Source of the DNA: Polaromonas sp.
Lineage (GTDB): Bacteria > Pseudomonadota > Gammaproteobacteria > Burkholderiales > Burkholderiaceae_C
NCBI RefSeq assembly: GCF_012927485.1
Contig: NZ_JABBPC010000008.1
Span: forward strand, 51,887-115,886
Length of the DNA stretch: 64,000 nucleotides
Reading direction: 5' to 3'
The notes beneath the pieces are model-generated. The model saw only the letters and a program-made list of their open reading frames with translations. It ran no database searches and was not told the origin of the DNA. This document shows, in pieces, positions 54,794 to 63,512 of this stretch; within the stretch, counting starts at the first letter, position 1, and each line of letters starts with the position of its first letter. The position numbers and the translations under genes are program-made.

Positions 54794-55228
54794 TTACGGG
54801 GCAGAAGGCGTCCAGGCCGGCTTGGCGTGCGAATCGGTCGCCTCAGGCCTGAATAGCGCATGCTCGGCCAGCTTGCCACAGACGAAAGTACAGGTGACTT
54901 GAGACTGCGTGTCATCGGACCAGCCAAACACTTCGGGTTGAGCTTCTTTCCCGGATTGCCGCTCACCGAGGGCTCGCGTCATCGCCACAACCTGCAGCAG
55001 CGTCATGCCGGGCTTGAGTTTGGCGTTGAGCATGACGGCGCTGTCGACATAGCCGATCGGCCGGTTGGCGGCGCGTTTGAGAACCTGCATCATGCGGGTG
55101 AAGTGCAGCAGCAGCCACATCACTCCAGCAGCAGCGACTGCCGCGACGCCGGTCCGGCCATAAAGTTGATAAGCCCATGCTACCGCCCCCACGCCAGCCG
55201 CAGGAACGAGAATTTTCTGGAAGTTCAT
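54794..55228 (-). CDS. Membrane-anchored protein of unknown function
   Basis: A 144-residue protein with two short hydrophobic segments near the start (VPAAGVGAVAWAYQLYG and AAVAAAGVMWLLLHF). A soluble domain follows: RAANRPIGYVDSAVMLNAKL, TLLQVVAMTRALGERQ and a C-terminal VTCTFVCGKLAEHALF. No catalytic motif is recognised. It is kept in a separate unit, 100 bp upstream of ilvE on the same strand. Similar proteins in related genomes are, I believe, sometimes labelled glycerate kinase, which nothing in the sequence supports. Confidence 0.7.
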   Translation of the reverse strand: MNFQKILVPAAGVGAVAWAYQLYGRTGVAAVAAAGVMWLLLHFTRMMQVLKRAANRPIGYVDSAVMLNAKLKPGMTLLQVVAMTRALGERQSGKEAQPEVFGWSDDTQSQVTCTFVCGKLAEHALFRPEATDSHAKPAWTPSAP

Positions 55229-55357
55229 GGTCGTATTTTCGCTGTCTGCGTCGCCACGGTCTTTGTGAAGAAATAAAAATCCGAAAAGCTTGTTGTAATT
55301 CGCGCTCTAGTGGTCGCTGTACGTGCATACGCCGCTCTCATCTTTATAGCGTTTAAG

Positions 55358-56137
55358 TTATGCCGAGCATTTTACAAACCCGCTCGCCAGCGCATGCGCC
55401 CAGTCAGCACGCTGGTTGCGGGCCGCCAGCTGGGCTTGTGCCAAATGGTCATAAGGCACGGTCCGCAGATCGACCTGCCAGCCCTGACGGGTTTTTTCCA
55501 GCACCGCATAGCGCGCATCCGGAGTGCCGTTTTCTATGACATGCCGGTAAGGACGGTCGTCTTCATACGCGGGAAGGCCCACGCTGCCGGGGTTGACGAT
55601 CAGTACCCCGCTGCATCGCACTTGGCGCGGCACATGGGTATGGCCACACAGCACCACGGCATGTTTTTCCTTGCCGAGCCGCTCGGCCACCTCGCTGGGG
55701 CTAGCAGGTCGTACGCCCCGGCCTTCCCCGCGTTCAAAACCGGGCACCACCGATTCGAGCCAGTACTGCAGATCGCTGGCAGGGGTGCCGTGACAAAGCC
55801 AGATCTCGTCGTTGAGCGCCAGCGAGACAGGGAGCCGCTCCAACCATGCGGCATGCACCGGTGATAGTTGGGTAGCGGCAAATCCGTCACTCGTGATCGG
55901 GTCAATTTGTCCCGAAGGCCGGTCCAGCAAGGCCAGCAGTTGCCGCTCGTGATTGCCCCGAATCGTCGGGAAATTCTGCGTCATCAGCAAGTCCGCCGTT
56001 TCGGCAGGCTGCAGCGGACCACTCAAGAGATCGCCAAGATTCACCGTTTGGTCAACACCCTGGCGAGTGATGTCCGCCAGCACCGCCTGCAGCGCCAGCA
56101 GATTGCCGTGGATGTCAGAAATGACGGCGAGTTTCAT
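55358..56137 (-). CDS. YfcE/PrpE-type metallophosphoesterase
   Basis: A 259-residue calcineurin-like phosphoesterase: LAVISDIHGNLLALQAVL (D-x-H), VNLGDLLSGP (GD), IRGNHERQLL (GNHE), LCHGTP, LCGHTHVPR (GHxH) and IVNPGSVGLPAYED (the NPGSVG signature of the YfcE subgroup). These enzymes hydrolyse small phosphodiesters or phosphoproteins; the substrate is open. It lies 33 bp after radA on the same strand, so both may be on one mRNA. Unrelated in detail to the metallophosphoesterase at 24.8 kb. Confidence 0.9.
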   Translation of the reverse strand: MKLAVISDIHGNLLALQAVLADITRQGVDQTVNLGDLLSGPLQPAETADLLMTQNFPTIRGNHERQLLALLDRPSGQIDPITSDGFAATQLSPVHAAWLERLPVSLALNDEIWLCHGTPASDLQYWLESVVPGFERGEGRGVRPASPSEVAERLGKEKHAVVLCGHTHVPRQVRCSGVLIVNPGSVGLPAYEDDRPYRHVIENGTPDARYAVLEKTRQGWQVDLRTVPYDHLAQAQLAARNQRADWAHALASGFVKCSA

Positions 56138-56170
56138 GGTGCATTTTGGATCGCAGGCCGAGTCATCGGT

Positions 56171-57547
56171 TCAACTCAGGCCGCGCACTACCTCCATGGC
56201 CTCCTCGATGCGCTCTACCGCATGGATAGTCAGTCCTTCAATCGGTTTCTTTGGGGCATTGGCTTTGGGCACCACTGCCACGCTAAAGCCAAGCTTGGCG
56301 GCTTCCCTCAAGCGCTCCTGGCCGCGCGGCGCGGGCCGGACTTCGCCTGCCAGCCCCACTTCGCCAAATGCGATGAAACCCTTCGGCAAGGGCTTGCCGC
56401 GCAGGCTGGAGGTGATGGCCAGCATGACCGCCAGATCGGCCGCCGGTTCGCTGATACGAACCCCGCCGACAGCGTTCACAAACACATCCTGATCCATGCA
56501 GGCTACCCCGGCGTGGCGGTGCAGCACGGCCAACAGCATGGCCAGGCGGTCGCGATCCAGCCCCACCGACAGGCGGCGCGGGCTGGGGCCGCCACCGTCC
56601 ACAAGGGCCTGAATTTCAACCAGCATGGGCCGCGTGCCTTCCAGCGTGACCATGACGCAGCTGCCGGGCACTGGTTCGCTGTGCTGGCTCAAAAAAATCG
56701 CACTCGGGTTGCTCACGCCTTTGAGGCCCTTTTCGGTCATGGCGAAGACGCCGATTTCGTTGACCGCGCCAAAGCGGTTTTTGATGGCCCGCACCAGGCG
56801 GAAACTCGAATGCGTGTCACCTTCAAAGTACAACACGGTGTCGACCATGTGCTCCAGAACGCGCGGGCCAGCCAGCGCGCCTTCCTTGGTCACGTGACCG
56901 ACCAGCACGATGCAAACCCCGCTGGATTTGGCCGCGCGCGTCAGGTGCGCCGCGCACTCGCGCACCTGCGCCACCGAACCGGGGGCCGAGGTGAGCTGGT
57001 CTGAATACACCGTCTGGATGGAATCGATCACCGCAATCGCCGGTTGGGTCGCGTCCAGTGTGGCGAGGATTTTGTCCAGTTGGATTTCAGCCATTACCTT
57101 GACCTGGGAACCATCGAGCCCCAGCCGCCGGGCACGCAGCGCCACTTGGGCGCCGCTCTCTTCGCCCGTGACGTACAGCGTAGTCAGGCCCGCCCGTTGC
57201 AGCGAATCCAGCGCCTGCAGGAGCAAAGTGGATTTGCCGATGCCGGGGTCACCGCCGATGAGCACGACACCGCCTTCCACAATGCCACCGCCCAGCACGC
57301 GGTCCAGTTCGTCATGGCCGGTGGGTGTTCGCGCCATGTCGGTGGCGTCAATGTCCGCCAGCGCGATCACATCCGAGGCCTTGGCCAGCGAGTGGAACTG
57401 CGGGCTGTAACGGTGCTTCCCGGCGCTACTTTCGGCGACGGATTCGATCAGCGTGTTCCAGGCGTCGCAATGCGGACATTTGCCCAACCATTTCGGGCTG
57501 ATGCCGCCACATTCGTTGCAGGTGTAAATCGTTTTTTCTTTGGCCAT
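56171..57547 (-). CDS. radA: DNA repair protein RadA (Sms)
   Basis: A 458-residue helicase-like recombination factor. The N-terminal zinc finger has C10, C13, C24 and C27 (YTCNECGG ... GKCPHCDAW). The RecA-like ATPase has Walker A GGDPGIGKST and the RadA-specific KNRFGAVNEIG. The C-terminal Lon-protease-like domain (from about 290) has DGGGPSPRRLSVGLDRDRLA and PLPKGFIAFGEVGLAGEVRP. RadA drives branch migration in recombination and repair. Length is normal. Neighbours: phosphoesterase downstream, divergent eutB upstream. Confidence 0.97.
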   Translation of the reverse strand: MAKEKTIYTCNECGGISPKWLGKCPHCDAWNTLIESVAESSAGKHRYSPQFHSLAKASDVIALADIDATDMARTPTGHDELDRVLGGGIVEGGVVLIGGDPGIGKSTLLLQALDSLQRAGLTTLYVTGEESGAQVALRARRLGLDGSQVKVMAEIQLDKILATLDATQPAIAVIDSIQTVYSDQLTSAPGSVAQVRECAAHLTRAAKSSGVCIVLVGHVTKEGALAGPRVLEHMVDTVLYFEGDTHSSFRLVRAIKNRFGAVNEIGVFAMTEKGLKGVSNPSAIFLSQHSEPVPGSCVMVTLEGTRPMLVEIQALVDGGGPSPRRLSVGLDRDRLAMLLAVLHRHAGVACMDQDVFVNAVGGVRISEPAADLAVMLAITSSLRGKPLPKGFIAFGEVGLAGEVRPAPRGQERLREAAKLGFSVAVVPKANAPKKPIEGLTIHAVERIEEAMEVVRGLS

Positions 57548-57735
57548 AGGTCAAATATAGCGGCGCCGGGGAGCCGCATGAATTTGTAGGGCGCCGGCCC
57601 GGTTCGCGCTGGCTTAGGTTCTCGCCTGCTGCCAACGTGATGACAAGCTATGCGCAGTTGGCGGAGAATCAGACTCGATAGCAAGAGTCGCTCCATGCGC
57701 TTCGCTCACCTCACCTGCAATAGGAGACATCAAAC

Positions 57736-59160
57736 GTGAGTTTTCGCACCACGATTGGGCAGCGGGTTTACCGCTTCGGCAGCCTCCGCGAGGTCATGGC
57801 CAAAGCCACGCCACTGCGCTCGGGGGATTGTCTGGCAGGACTCGCCGCCGACAGCGCGGAGGAACGGGTGGCGGCCAGATGCGCGCTGGCTGACCTGCCC
57901 CTGTCTGTCTTTTTGAACCAGGCCGTGGTTCCTTATGAAGACGACGAGGTGACTCGGCTGATCATCGACACCCACGATGCCAGCGCTTTTCTGCCTGTCG
58001 CGTCGCTCACAGTGGGCGGTTTTCGCGACTGGCTGCTGTCTGAGCGAGCCACACCTGACGCGCTAAGGCGTCGGGCACCGGGTATCACGCCTGAAATGGC
58101 CGCGGCAGTCAGCAAGGTGATGCGCAATCAGGACCTGATTCTCGCGGCCAGTCGCTGCGAGGTGGTCACGCGCTTTCGCAACACCCAGGGCCTGCGCGGG
58201 CATTTGTCCGTGCGTCTTCAACCGAATCACCCCACCGACGACCCAGCCGGCATCGTCGCCTCGCTGGTAGACGGGCTGATGTATGGCGCGGGCGATGCGG
58301 TGGTGGGGGTCAATCCGGCCTCGGACAGCATGCCCGACTTGATCCGTCTCATCCACCTGCTCGACGACGTGCTTGCGCGCGGTGAGGTGCCCACGCAGGC
58401 TTGCGTGTTGACTCACGTCACCAACACCATGCAAGCGATGCAGCAAGGCGCACCGGTTGATCTGGTGTTCCAGTCGCTCGGCGGCACGGAGTCGACCAAT
58501 CAGTCTTTTGGCGTCAGTCTGGCACTGCTGGACGAGGCTCACGCCATGGCGCAGTCGCTGCAGCGCGGAACGGCCGGCAACAACGTGATGTACTTTGAAA
58601 CCGGACAGGGCAGCGCGCTGTCCGCCAATGCGCATCACGGCGTGGACCAGCAAACTTGCGAGGCCCGTGCCTACGCGGTCGCACGCCGTTACCGCCCGTT
58701 GCTGGTCAACACCGTGGTGGGCTTTATCGGACCTGAATACCTGTATGACGGCAAGCAGATCATTCGGGCCGGGCTGGAAGATCATTTTTGCGGCAAGCTG
58801 ATGGGCTTGCCAATGGGTTGTGATATTTGTTACACCAGCCATGCCGAAGCGGACCAGGACGACATGGATAACCTGATGGTGCTGCTGGCGAACGCAGGGC
58901 TGAATTTCATGATGGGCGTGCCCGGGGGCGATGATGTCATGCTGAATTACCAAAGCACGTCATTTCACGATGCGCTGGTGCTGCGCGAACTGCTGGGATT
59001 AAAGCGTGCGCCCGAGTTCGAGGTCTGGCTTCAGCGCATGGGCGTGACCGACCCGCAAGGCCGGCTGAGTCCACCGCAGTTGCACCATCCGCTGGTGAAA
59101 ACCTTGCAAGCGCCGCAAATCCACGACATGCCACCAGAGCCAGAACCAAAGCCACCATGA
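57736..59160 (+). CDS. eutB: Ethanolamine ammonia-lyase large subunit
   Basis: A 474-residue catalytic subunit of the adenosylcobalamin-dependent enzyme that splits ethanolamine into acetaldehyde and ammonia. Motifs: MANQDLILAASRCEVVTRF-like stretch near 130-150 (MRNQDLILAASRCEVVTRFR), RLQPNHPTDDPAGI, GVNPASDSMPDLIRLIHLLDD, QSLGGTESTNQSFGVSLALL, ETGQGSALSANAHHGVDQQT and CDICYTSHAEADQDD. The start at 57736 has AGGAGA twelve bases upstream. It overlaps eutC by 4 bp. No eut shell, permease or regulator gene is nearby, so this is the cytosolic two-gene form. Confidence 0.96.
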   Translation: MSFRTTIGQRVYRFGSLREVMAKATPLRSGDCLAGLAADSAEERVAARCALADLPLSVFLNQAVVPYEDDEVTRLIIDTHDASAFLPVASLTVGGFRDWLLSERATPDALRRRAPGITPEMAAAVSKVMRNQDLILAASRCEVVTRFRNTQGLRGHLSVRLQPNHPTDDPAGIVASLVDGLMYGAGDAVVGVNPASDSMPDLIRLIHLLDDVLARGEVPTQACVLTHVTNTMQAMQQGAPVDLVFQSLGGTESTNQSFGVSLALLDEAHAMAQSLQRGTAGNNVMYFETGQGSALSANAHHGVDQQTCEARAYAVARRYRPLLVNTVVGFIGPEYLYDGKQIIRAGLEDHFCGKLMGLPMGCDICYTSHAEADQDDMDNLMVLLANAGLNFMMGVPGGDDVMLNYQSTSFHDALVLRELLGLKRAPEFEVWLQRMGVTDPQGRLSPPQLHHPLVKTLQAPQIHDMPPEPEPKPP

Positions 59161-59984
59161 AACTGCCCAACGCTTCGGCAACCCCGCGCGTGTCCCGGTC
59201 TGACACGGCGGAAGAGGTCAACGCACGGACCGCTCCGGTGCTGCCTGACCCGTGGCTGCACCTGCGCCGCCACACGCCTGCCCGGATTGCGCTGGGGCGC
59301 ACTGGGGTCAGTTTGCCCACGTACGAGGTGCTGCGCCTTACGATAGCGCACGCGCAAGCGCGCGACGCCATCCAAGTGCCGCTAAATACCGAAGCACTGA
59401 ACGATGAACTGGTGACTCACGCCTGGAACGATGTCGTATTCCTGGAAAGTCAGGCGCGGGATCGGTCCGAGTATTTGCTGCGCCCCGACAAAGGTCGTCG
59501 CTTGCGCCCTGAAAGCGCGATGCGCCTGGGCGCGTTGCGGTGTTCCGCCCCAGACTTGGTTCTGGTGTTGGGGGACGGGCTTTCATCGCTCGGTATTCAG
59601 CAGCACGGCGTGGCTCTTTTAAACGCCATTCGCGCTGCACTAGATCCGCCATTGCAGCTCGGGCCTTTGGTGGTGGTGCGCCACGCCCGGGTCGCAGTCG
59701 CTGACGAGGTCGGCGAAATTCTCGGTGCCGGCATGGTTGCCATCCTGATCGGAGAGCGACCCGGCTTGAGCGCCCCAGACAGCGTGGGCATTTATCTGAC
59801 CCATACCCCGCGCGTGGGTTGCAGCGACGCCCAGCGCAACTGCATCTCGAACATCCGACCCGCCGGTCAGGATTTCGAAACGGCGGCTCGCCGACTGGCA
59901 TGGCTGGTGGCAGAAGGTCGGCGGGTGGGTCAGACGGGCATTACCTTGAAAGACCACAGCGGCTTGACCCTCGGGAAGCTATAG
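59157..59984 (+). CDS. eutC: Ethanolamine ammonia-lyase small subunit
   Basis: A 275-residue subunit that binds adenosylcobalamin with EutB. HTPARIALGRTGVSLPTYEVL, a AHAQARDAIQVP segment, VVLGDGLSSLGI-like DLVLVLGDGLSSLGIQQH, GEILGAGMVAILIGERPGLS and TPRVGCSDAQRNCISNIRP are the EutC patterns. The start overlaps the eutB stop (ATGA). Ends 11 bp before the converging alr gene. It completes the enzyme; with B12-dependent chemistry, the host must take up or make cobalamin. Confidence 0.95.
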   Translation: MKLPNASATPRVSRSDTAEEVNARTAPVLPDPWLHLRRHTPARIALGRTGVSLPTYEVLRLTIAHAQARDAIQVPLNTEALNDELVTHAWNDVVFLESQARDRSEYLLRPDKGRRLRPESAMRLGALRCSAPDLVLVLGDGLSSLGIQQHGVALLNAIRAALDPPLQLGPLVVVRHARVAVADEVGEILGAGMVAILIGERPGLSAPDSVGIYLTHTPRVGCSDAQRNCISNIRPAGQDFETAARRLAWLVAEGRRVGQTGITLKDHSGLTLGKL

Positions 59985-59995
59985 CGCTTGCAGAC

Positions 59996-61090
59996 CTATT
60001 CGACAGCAACCGGCACGCGCTGCGCCACCGCGCACATCAATTCATACCCCACCGTGCCCGCAGCCTGCGCCACCTCGTCGATCGCCAGGACAGTGCCCTC
60101 CGAAGACCGCCCCCACAGCGTCACCTCAGTCCCCATCGCCGCATCGGGCACCGGGGTCAGGTCGACCGTGATCATGTCCATGCTGACGCGAGCGACCAGG
60201 CGGGTACGTACTCCGTTTACCAATACCGGGGTTCCGGTGCCGCAATGCCGGGGGTAGCCGTCGGCATAACCGCAGGCGACGACACCGATGCGCAACGGCC
60301 TGTCGGCGATGAAACTGGAGCCATAGCCGACGCTGTCCCCGGTCGCTAGATTTTGCATTCCGATGATTCGGGACGTCAGCGTCATCGTGGGCATCAGGCC
60401 CCAGTCGGTGGCGCTGTGCTCCGGGAAGTCGGGAGCGCTTCCATACAGCACGATGCCTGGCCTGACCCAGTCAGAGCAGCCGGCCAAAGCGGCGCTATGG
60501 CGCAGCGTGGCGGCGCTGTTGCTCAAGGTGCGCTCGCCGGGAAGGTCGTGGGTCACGGACTCAAAAGCCTTGAGCTGTGCGCTGATGCCCTTGGGACTGT
60601 CGGCGTCTGAAAAATGCATCATCAGCGAAATCTCGTCCACCTGGGGTAAGGCGTTTAGTCGTGTCCAGGCGGCGCGGTAACGTTCTGGTGTGAAACCCAG
60701 CCGGTTCATGCCGGCGTTCATTTTGAGAAATACCCGGTGCGGTAGCTGGGTCTTGTGGGCGGCGAGCATGTTGATCTGCTCATTGCAATGGATCGCATGC
60801 CAGAGGCCAAGGCGGGAGCACAATTCAAGGTCGCGCGCCTCAAAGCAGCCTTCAAGCAGCAGGATGGGGCCACGCCAGTCGAGTGCTCGCAGGCGTTGCG
60901 CCTCCGCCAGATCCAGTACCGCAAAGCCATCAGCGCTGCGCAGGGCATCAAATACCCGCTCGATACCATGGCCGTAAGCGTTCGCCTTCACGACCGCCCA
61001 GACCCGTGCGTCGGGCGCGGCGGCGCGGGCTCGTTCGAGGTTATGGCTCAGCGCTGCGGTGTGAATGGTGACGAGAATGGGACGTGGCAT
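59996..61090 (-). CDS. alr: Alanine racemase
   Basis: A 364-residue PLP enzyme making D-alanine for peptidoglycan. The PLP Lys is K35 in [25 protein letters not shown] and the catalytic Tyr in [20 protein letters not shown] follow, with [15 protein letters not shown] near the end of the beta domain. It is convergent with eutC and divergent from lplT across 178 bp. A catabolic paralogue (dadX) cannot be excluded from sequence, but no dadA lies beside it. Confidence 0.94.
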   Translation of the reverse strand: MPRPILVTIHTAALSHNLERARAAAPDARVWAVVKANAYGHGIERVFDALRSADGFAVLDLAEAQRLRALDWRGPILLLEGCFEARDLELCSRLGLWHAIHCNEQINMLAAHKTQLPHRVFLKMNAGMNRLGFTPERYRAAWTRLNALPQVDEISLMMHFSDADSPKGISAQLKAFESVTHDLPGERTLSNSAATLRHSAALAGCSDWVRPGIVLYGSAPDFPEHSATDWGLMPTMTLTSRIIGMQNLATGDSVGYGSSFIADRPLRIGVVACGYADGYPRHCGTGTPVLVNGVRTRLVARVSMDMITVDLTPVPDAAMGTEVTLWGRSSEGTVLAIDEVAQAAGTVGYELMCAVAQRVPVAVE

Positions 61091-61268
61091 GGCAAAATGT
61101 TGGAGTTGATCTATGGCGGCGGGTCAGCTAAGCGCAATGCGTGTAAAGGCCTGTAGGGATTCTGACACTGAGCTGCGTGCTATAAACCGGGATCGTTTGG
61201 AGACATTCACCCTTATCTTGCAGCATCAGATCAGCTGATGTATTTCGTGTGGTGATCAATACAGTTTA

Positions 61269-62549
61269 ATGAAGCGCGGTTTTTACACCATCATGGCAGC
61301 CCAGTTTTTCAGCTCGCTGGCTGATAACGCGCTATTTGTAGCTGCCGTCGAACTACTCAAAACCAATGGCGCGCCGAAGTGGCAGCCAGCGGCGTTGGTT
61401 CCGATGTTTGCGCTGTTTTACGTGGTGATAGCGCCTTTTGTGGGGGCTTACGCCGATGCCCGGCCCAAAGGTCGGGTGATGTTTGTCAGTAATGCCATCA
61501 AGGTTGTCGGTTGTTTGATGATGCTGTTTGGCTCGCACCCCTTGCTTGCATACGCCATTGTCGGGCTGGGTGCCGCCGCCTATTCGCCTGCCAAATACGG
61601 CATCCTGACCGAACTCTTGCCGGCCTCACAGCTGGTCAAGGCCAACGGCTGGATTGAGGGACTGACGATTACCTCCATCATTCTTGGCGTGTTGCTGGGT
61701 GGTCAACTGGTCGGCCACACGGTTTCCAGCCTGCTGCTGTCGTTTGACTTTCCCATTATCGACACCGGCGTCGAAACGCCACCTCAAGCGGCCATTTCGG
61801 TACTCATCCTGCTGTACATCATTGCCGCGTGGTTCAACATACGCATCCCTGCCACCGGGGTTGAAATGCGGCCCATGCCGCGCAACAAGCTGGAGCTGCT
61901 GCCTGATTTCTGGAACTGCAACTCGGCGCTGTGGCGCGACAAGCTCGGGCAAATCTCACTGGCCACGACCACGCTGTTCTGGGGCGTTTCAGGCAACCTG
62001 CGCTACATCGTTTTGGCTTGGAGTGCGGCGGCCCTGGGCTACAGCACCACCCAGGCCTCGTCGCTGGTAGGCGTCGTGGCGATTGGTACCGCCATAGGGG
62101 CCGTCCTGGCTTCGATGCGCATGCGTCTGGATCAGGCGACAAAGGTCATGCCATTGGGCATCGCCATGGGCGTGCTGGTCATCCTTATGAATTACATCGG
62201 CAATGTCTGGGTGGCTGCGCCCTTCCTGATTCTGCTGGGAGGCCTGGGCGGATTTCTGGTGGTTCCCATGAATGCGCTGCTGCAGCACCGCGGACACAAT
62301 CTTATGGGCGCGGGGCGCTCGATTGCGGTGCAAAACTTTAATGAACAAGCCTGTATTTTGAGCTTGGGCGCGCTTTACAGCCTCTCCACTGGCCTGGGTT
62401 TGTCGGCCTTTGGTGCGATTACCGCTTTTGGCTTTCTGGTGGCAAGTTTCATGTGGCTGATTCAGCGCTGGCACAAAGTCAACTGCATCAAATACAAAGA
62501 GCAGCTTGACCATCTGCTGAGCCTCGCCCGAAGCGATAAACCGCACTGA
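61269..62549 (+). CDS. lplT: Lysophospholipid transporter LplT
   Basis: A 426-residue MFS transporter with about 12 membrane segments: MAAQFFSSLADNALFVAAVE opens it, then FAPFVGAYADARPKGRVMFV-like ALFYVVIAPFVGAYADARPK, GLGAAAYSPAKYGILTELLP and VKANGWIEGLTITSIILGVL. LplT flips lysophospholipids into the cytoplasm for re-acylation by Aas. No aas gene is adjacent; in this group lplT next to alr is usual. The promoter region contains a palindrome CATCAG-atcag-CTGATG (61224-61240). The stop overlaps the next start (TGATG). Confidence 0.92.
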   Translation: MKRGFYTIMAAQFFSSLADNALFVAAVELLKTNGAPKWQPAALVPMFALFYVVIAPFVGAYADARPKGRVMFVSNAIKVVGCLMMLFGSHPLLAYAIVGLGAAAYSPAKYGILTELLPASQLVKANGWIEGLTITSIILGVLLGGQLVGHTVSSLLLSFDFPIIDTGVETPPQAAISVLILLYIIAAWFNIRIPATGVEMRPMPRNKLELLPDFWNCNSALWRDKLGQISLATTTLFWGVSGNLRYIVLAWSAAALGYSTTQASSLVGVVAIGTAIGAVLASMRMRLDQATKVMPLGIAMGVLVILMNYIGNVWVAAPFLILLGGLGGFLVVPMNALLQHRGHNLMGAGRSIAVQNFNEQACILSLGALYSLSTGLGLSAFGAITAFGFLVASFMWLIQRWHKVNCIKYKEQLDHLLSLARSDKPH

Positions 62550-63475
62550 TGCGGTTAGACACTACCCGCTTCGCCGAGCGGCGCACGGCCAAACTGGCTG
62601 CCGGCGCCTTGGTGGTCAACGCCTTCGTCTGGGGCGTCTCCTGGTGGCCGTTTCGTCAGTTGCAAGGCTATGGCCTGCATCCGCTGTGGGCTACCGCACT
62701 GGTTTACCTGATGGTTGCTGCGGCCTTATTGATGCTGCCCGTCAAGGCTTGGCGCAGCTTTGCGGCGCATCCGCAGTTATGGTTTCTGGCCGCCGCGTCC
62801 GGCTTTACCAATGTCGGTTTCAACTGGGCGGTGACGGTAGGCGACGTGGTGCGCGTGGTGTTGCTGTTTTACCTCATGCCCGCATGGTCGGTGTTGGTTG
62901 CGTGGGCCTTGCTGGGCGAAAAACCAACGTGGGGGTCGCTGCTGCGGCTTCTTTTAGCCATGCTCGGCGTGCTGGTCGTGCTGAAGCAGCCGGATTCACC
63001 CTGGCCGGTTCCGCAGGGTAGCGCAGACTGGCTCGCGATCATGGGTGGCTTCAGCTTTGCGGTGACCAATGCGCTACTGCGCAAATACAGCCACACCCCC
63101 AGCAGTTCGCGCATGCTGGCGATATTTGGGGGCAGTGGCCTGTTGGCTACAGCGGTCGCACTGCTAGGAATGTGGCAGCAGACAGTACCGGCCCCGGCCC
63201 TGCTGGCGGCCGGCATTCCGCTGCTATTCGGACTCAGCCTGGCATTTATGGCCAGTAATGCGGCGCTGCAGTATGGCGCTGCTCGACTGGCCGCCGGCAC
63301 GACGGCCATCGTGATGTTGACTGAAATCCTGTTTGCGAGCGGGTCAGCGGCCGCCCTGGGGGCCGCTCAATTCAGCCCGCGCATCCTGCTTGGCGGCAGC
63401 CTGATTGTGTTGGCGGCAGTGCTGGCGGCCGTGGCGCCCTCCGCCAACGAAGAAAGTGGCGCAAAATCGCCGTGA
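62549..63475 (+). CDS. EamA/DMT-family transporter
   Basis: A 308-residue membrane protein with ten hydrophobic segments in two EamA repeats. Repeat 1 has NAFVWGVSWWPFRQLQGYGL and ends YLMPAWSVLVAWALLGEKPT. Repeat 2 has FSFAVTNALLRKYSH and ends IVMLTEILFASGSAAALGAA. The family exports or takes up diverse small metabolites; the substrate is unknown. It shares the A of its ATG with the lplT stop (TGATG), so it is translationally coupled to lplT. Confidence 0.9.
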   Translation: MRLDTTRFAERRTAKLAAGALVVNAFVWGVSWWPFRQLQGYGLHPLWATALVYLMVAAALLMLPVKAWRSFAAHPQLWFLAAASGFTNVGFNWAVTVGDVVRVVLLFYLMPAWSVLVAWALLGEKPTWGSLLRLLLAMLGVLVVLKQPDSPWPVPQGSADWLAIMGGFSFAVTNALLRKYSHTPSSSRMLAIFGGSGLLATAVALLGMWQQTVPAPALLAAGIPLLFGLSLAFMASNAALQYGAARLAAGTTAIVMLTEILFASGSAAALGAAQFSPRILLGGSLIVLAAVLAAVAPSANEESGAKSP

Positions 63476-63512
63476 CCCGGCCCGGTAACGATTCACACGA
63501 GGAGCCCTGTTC

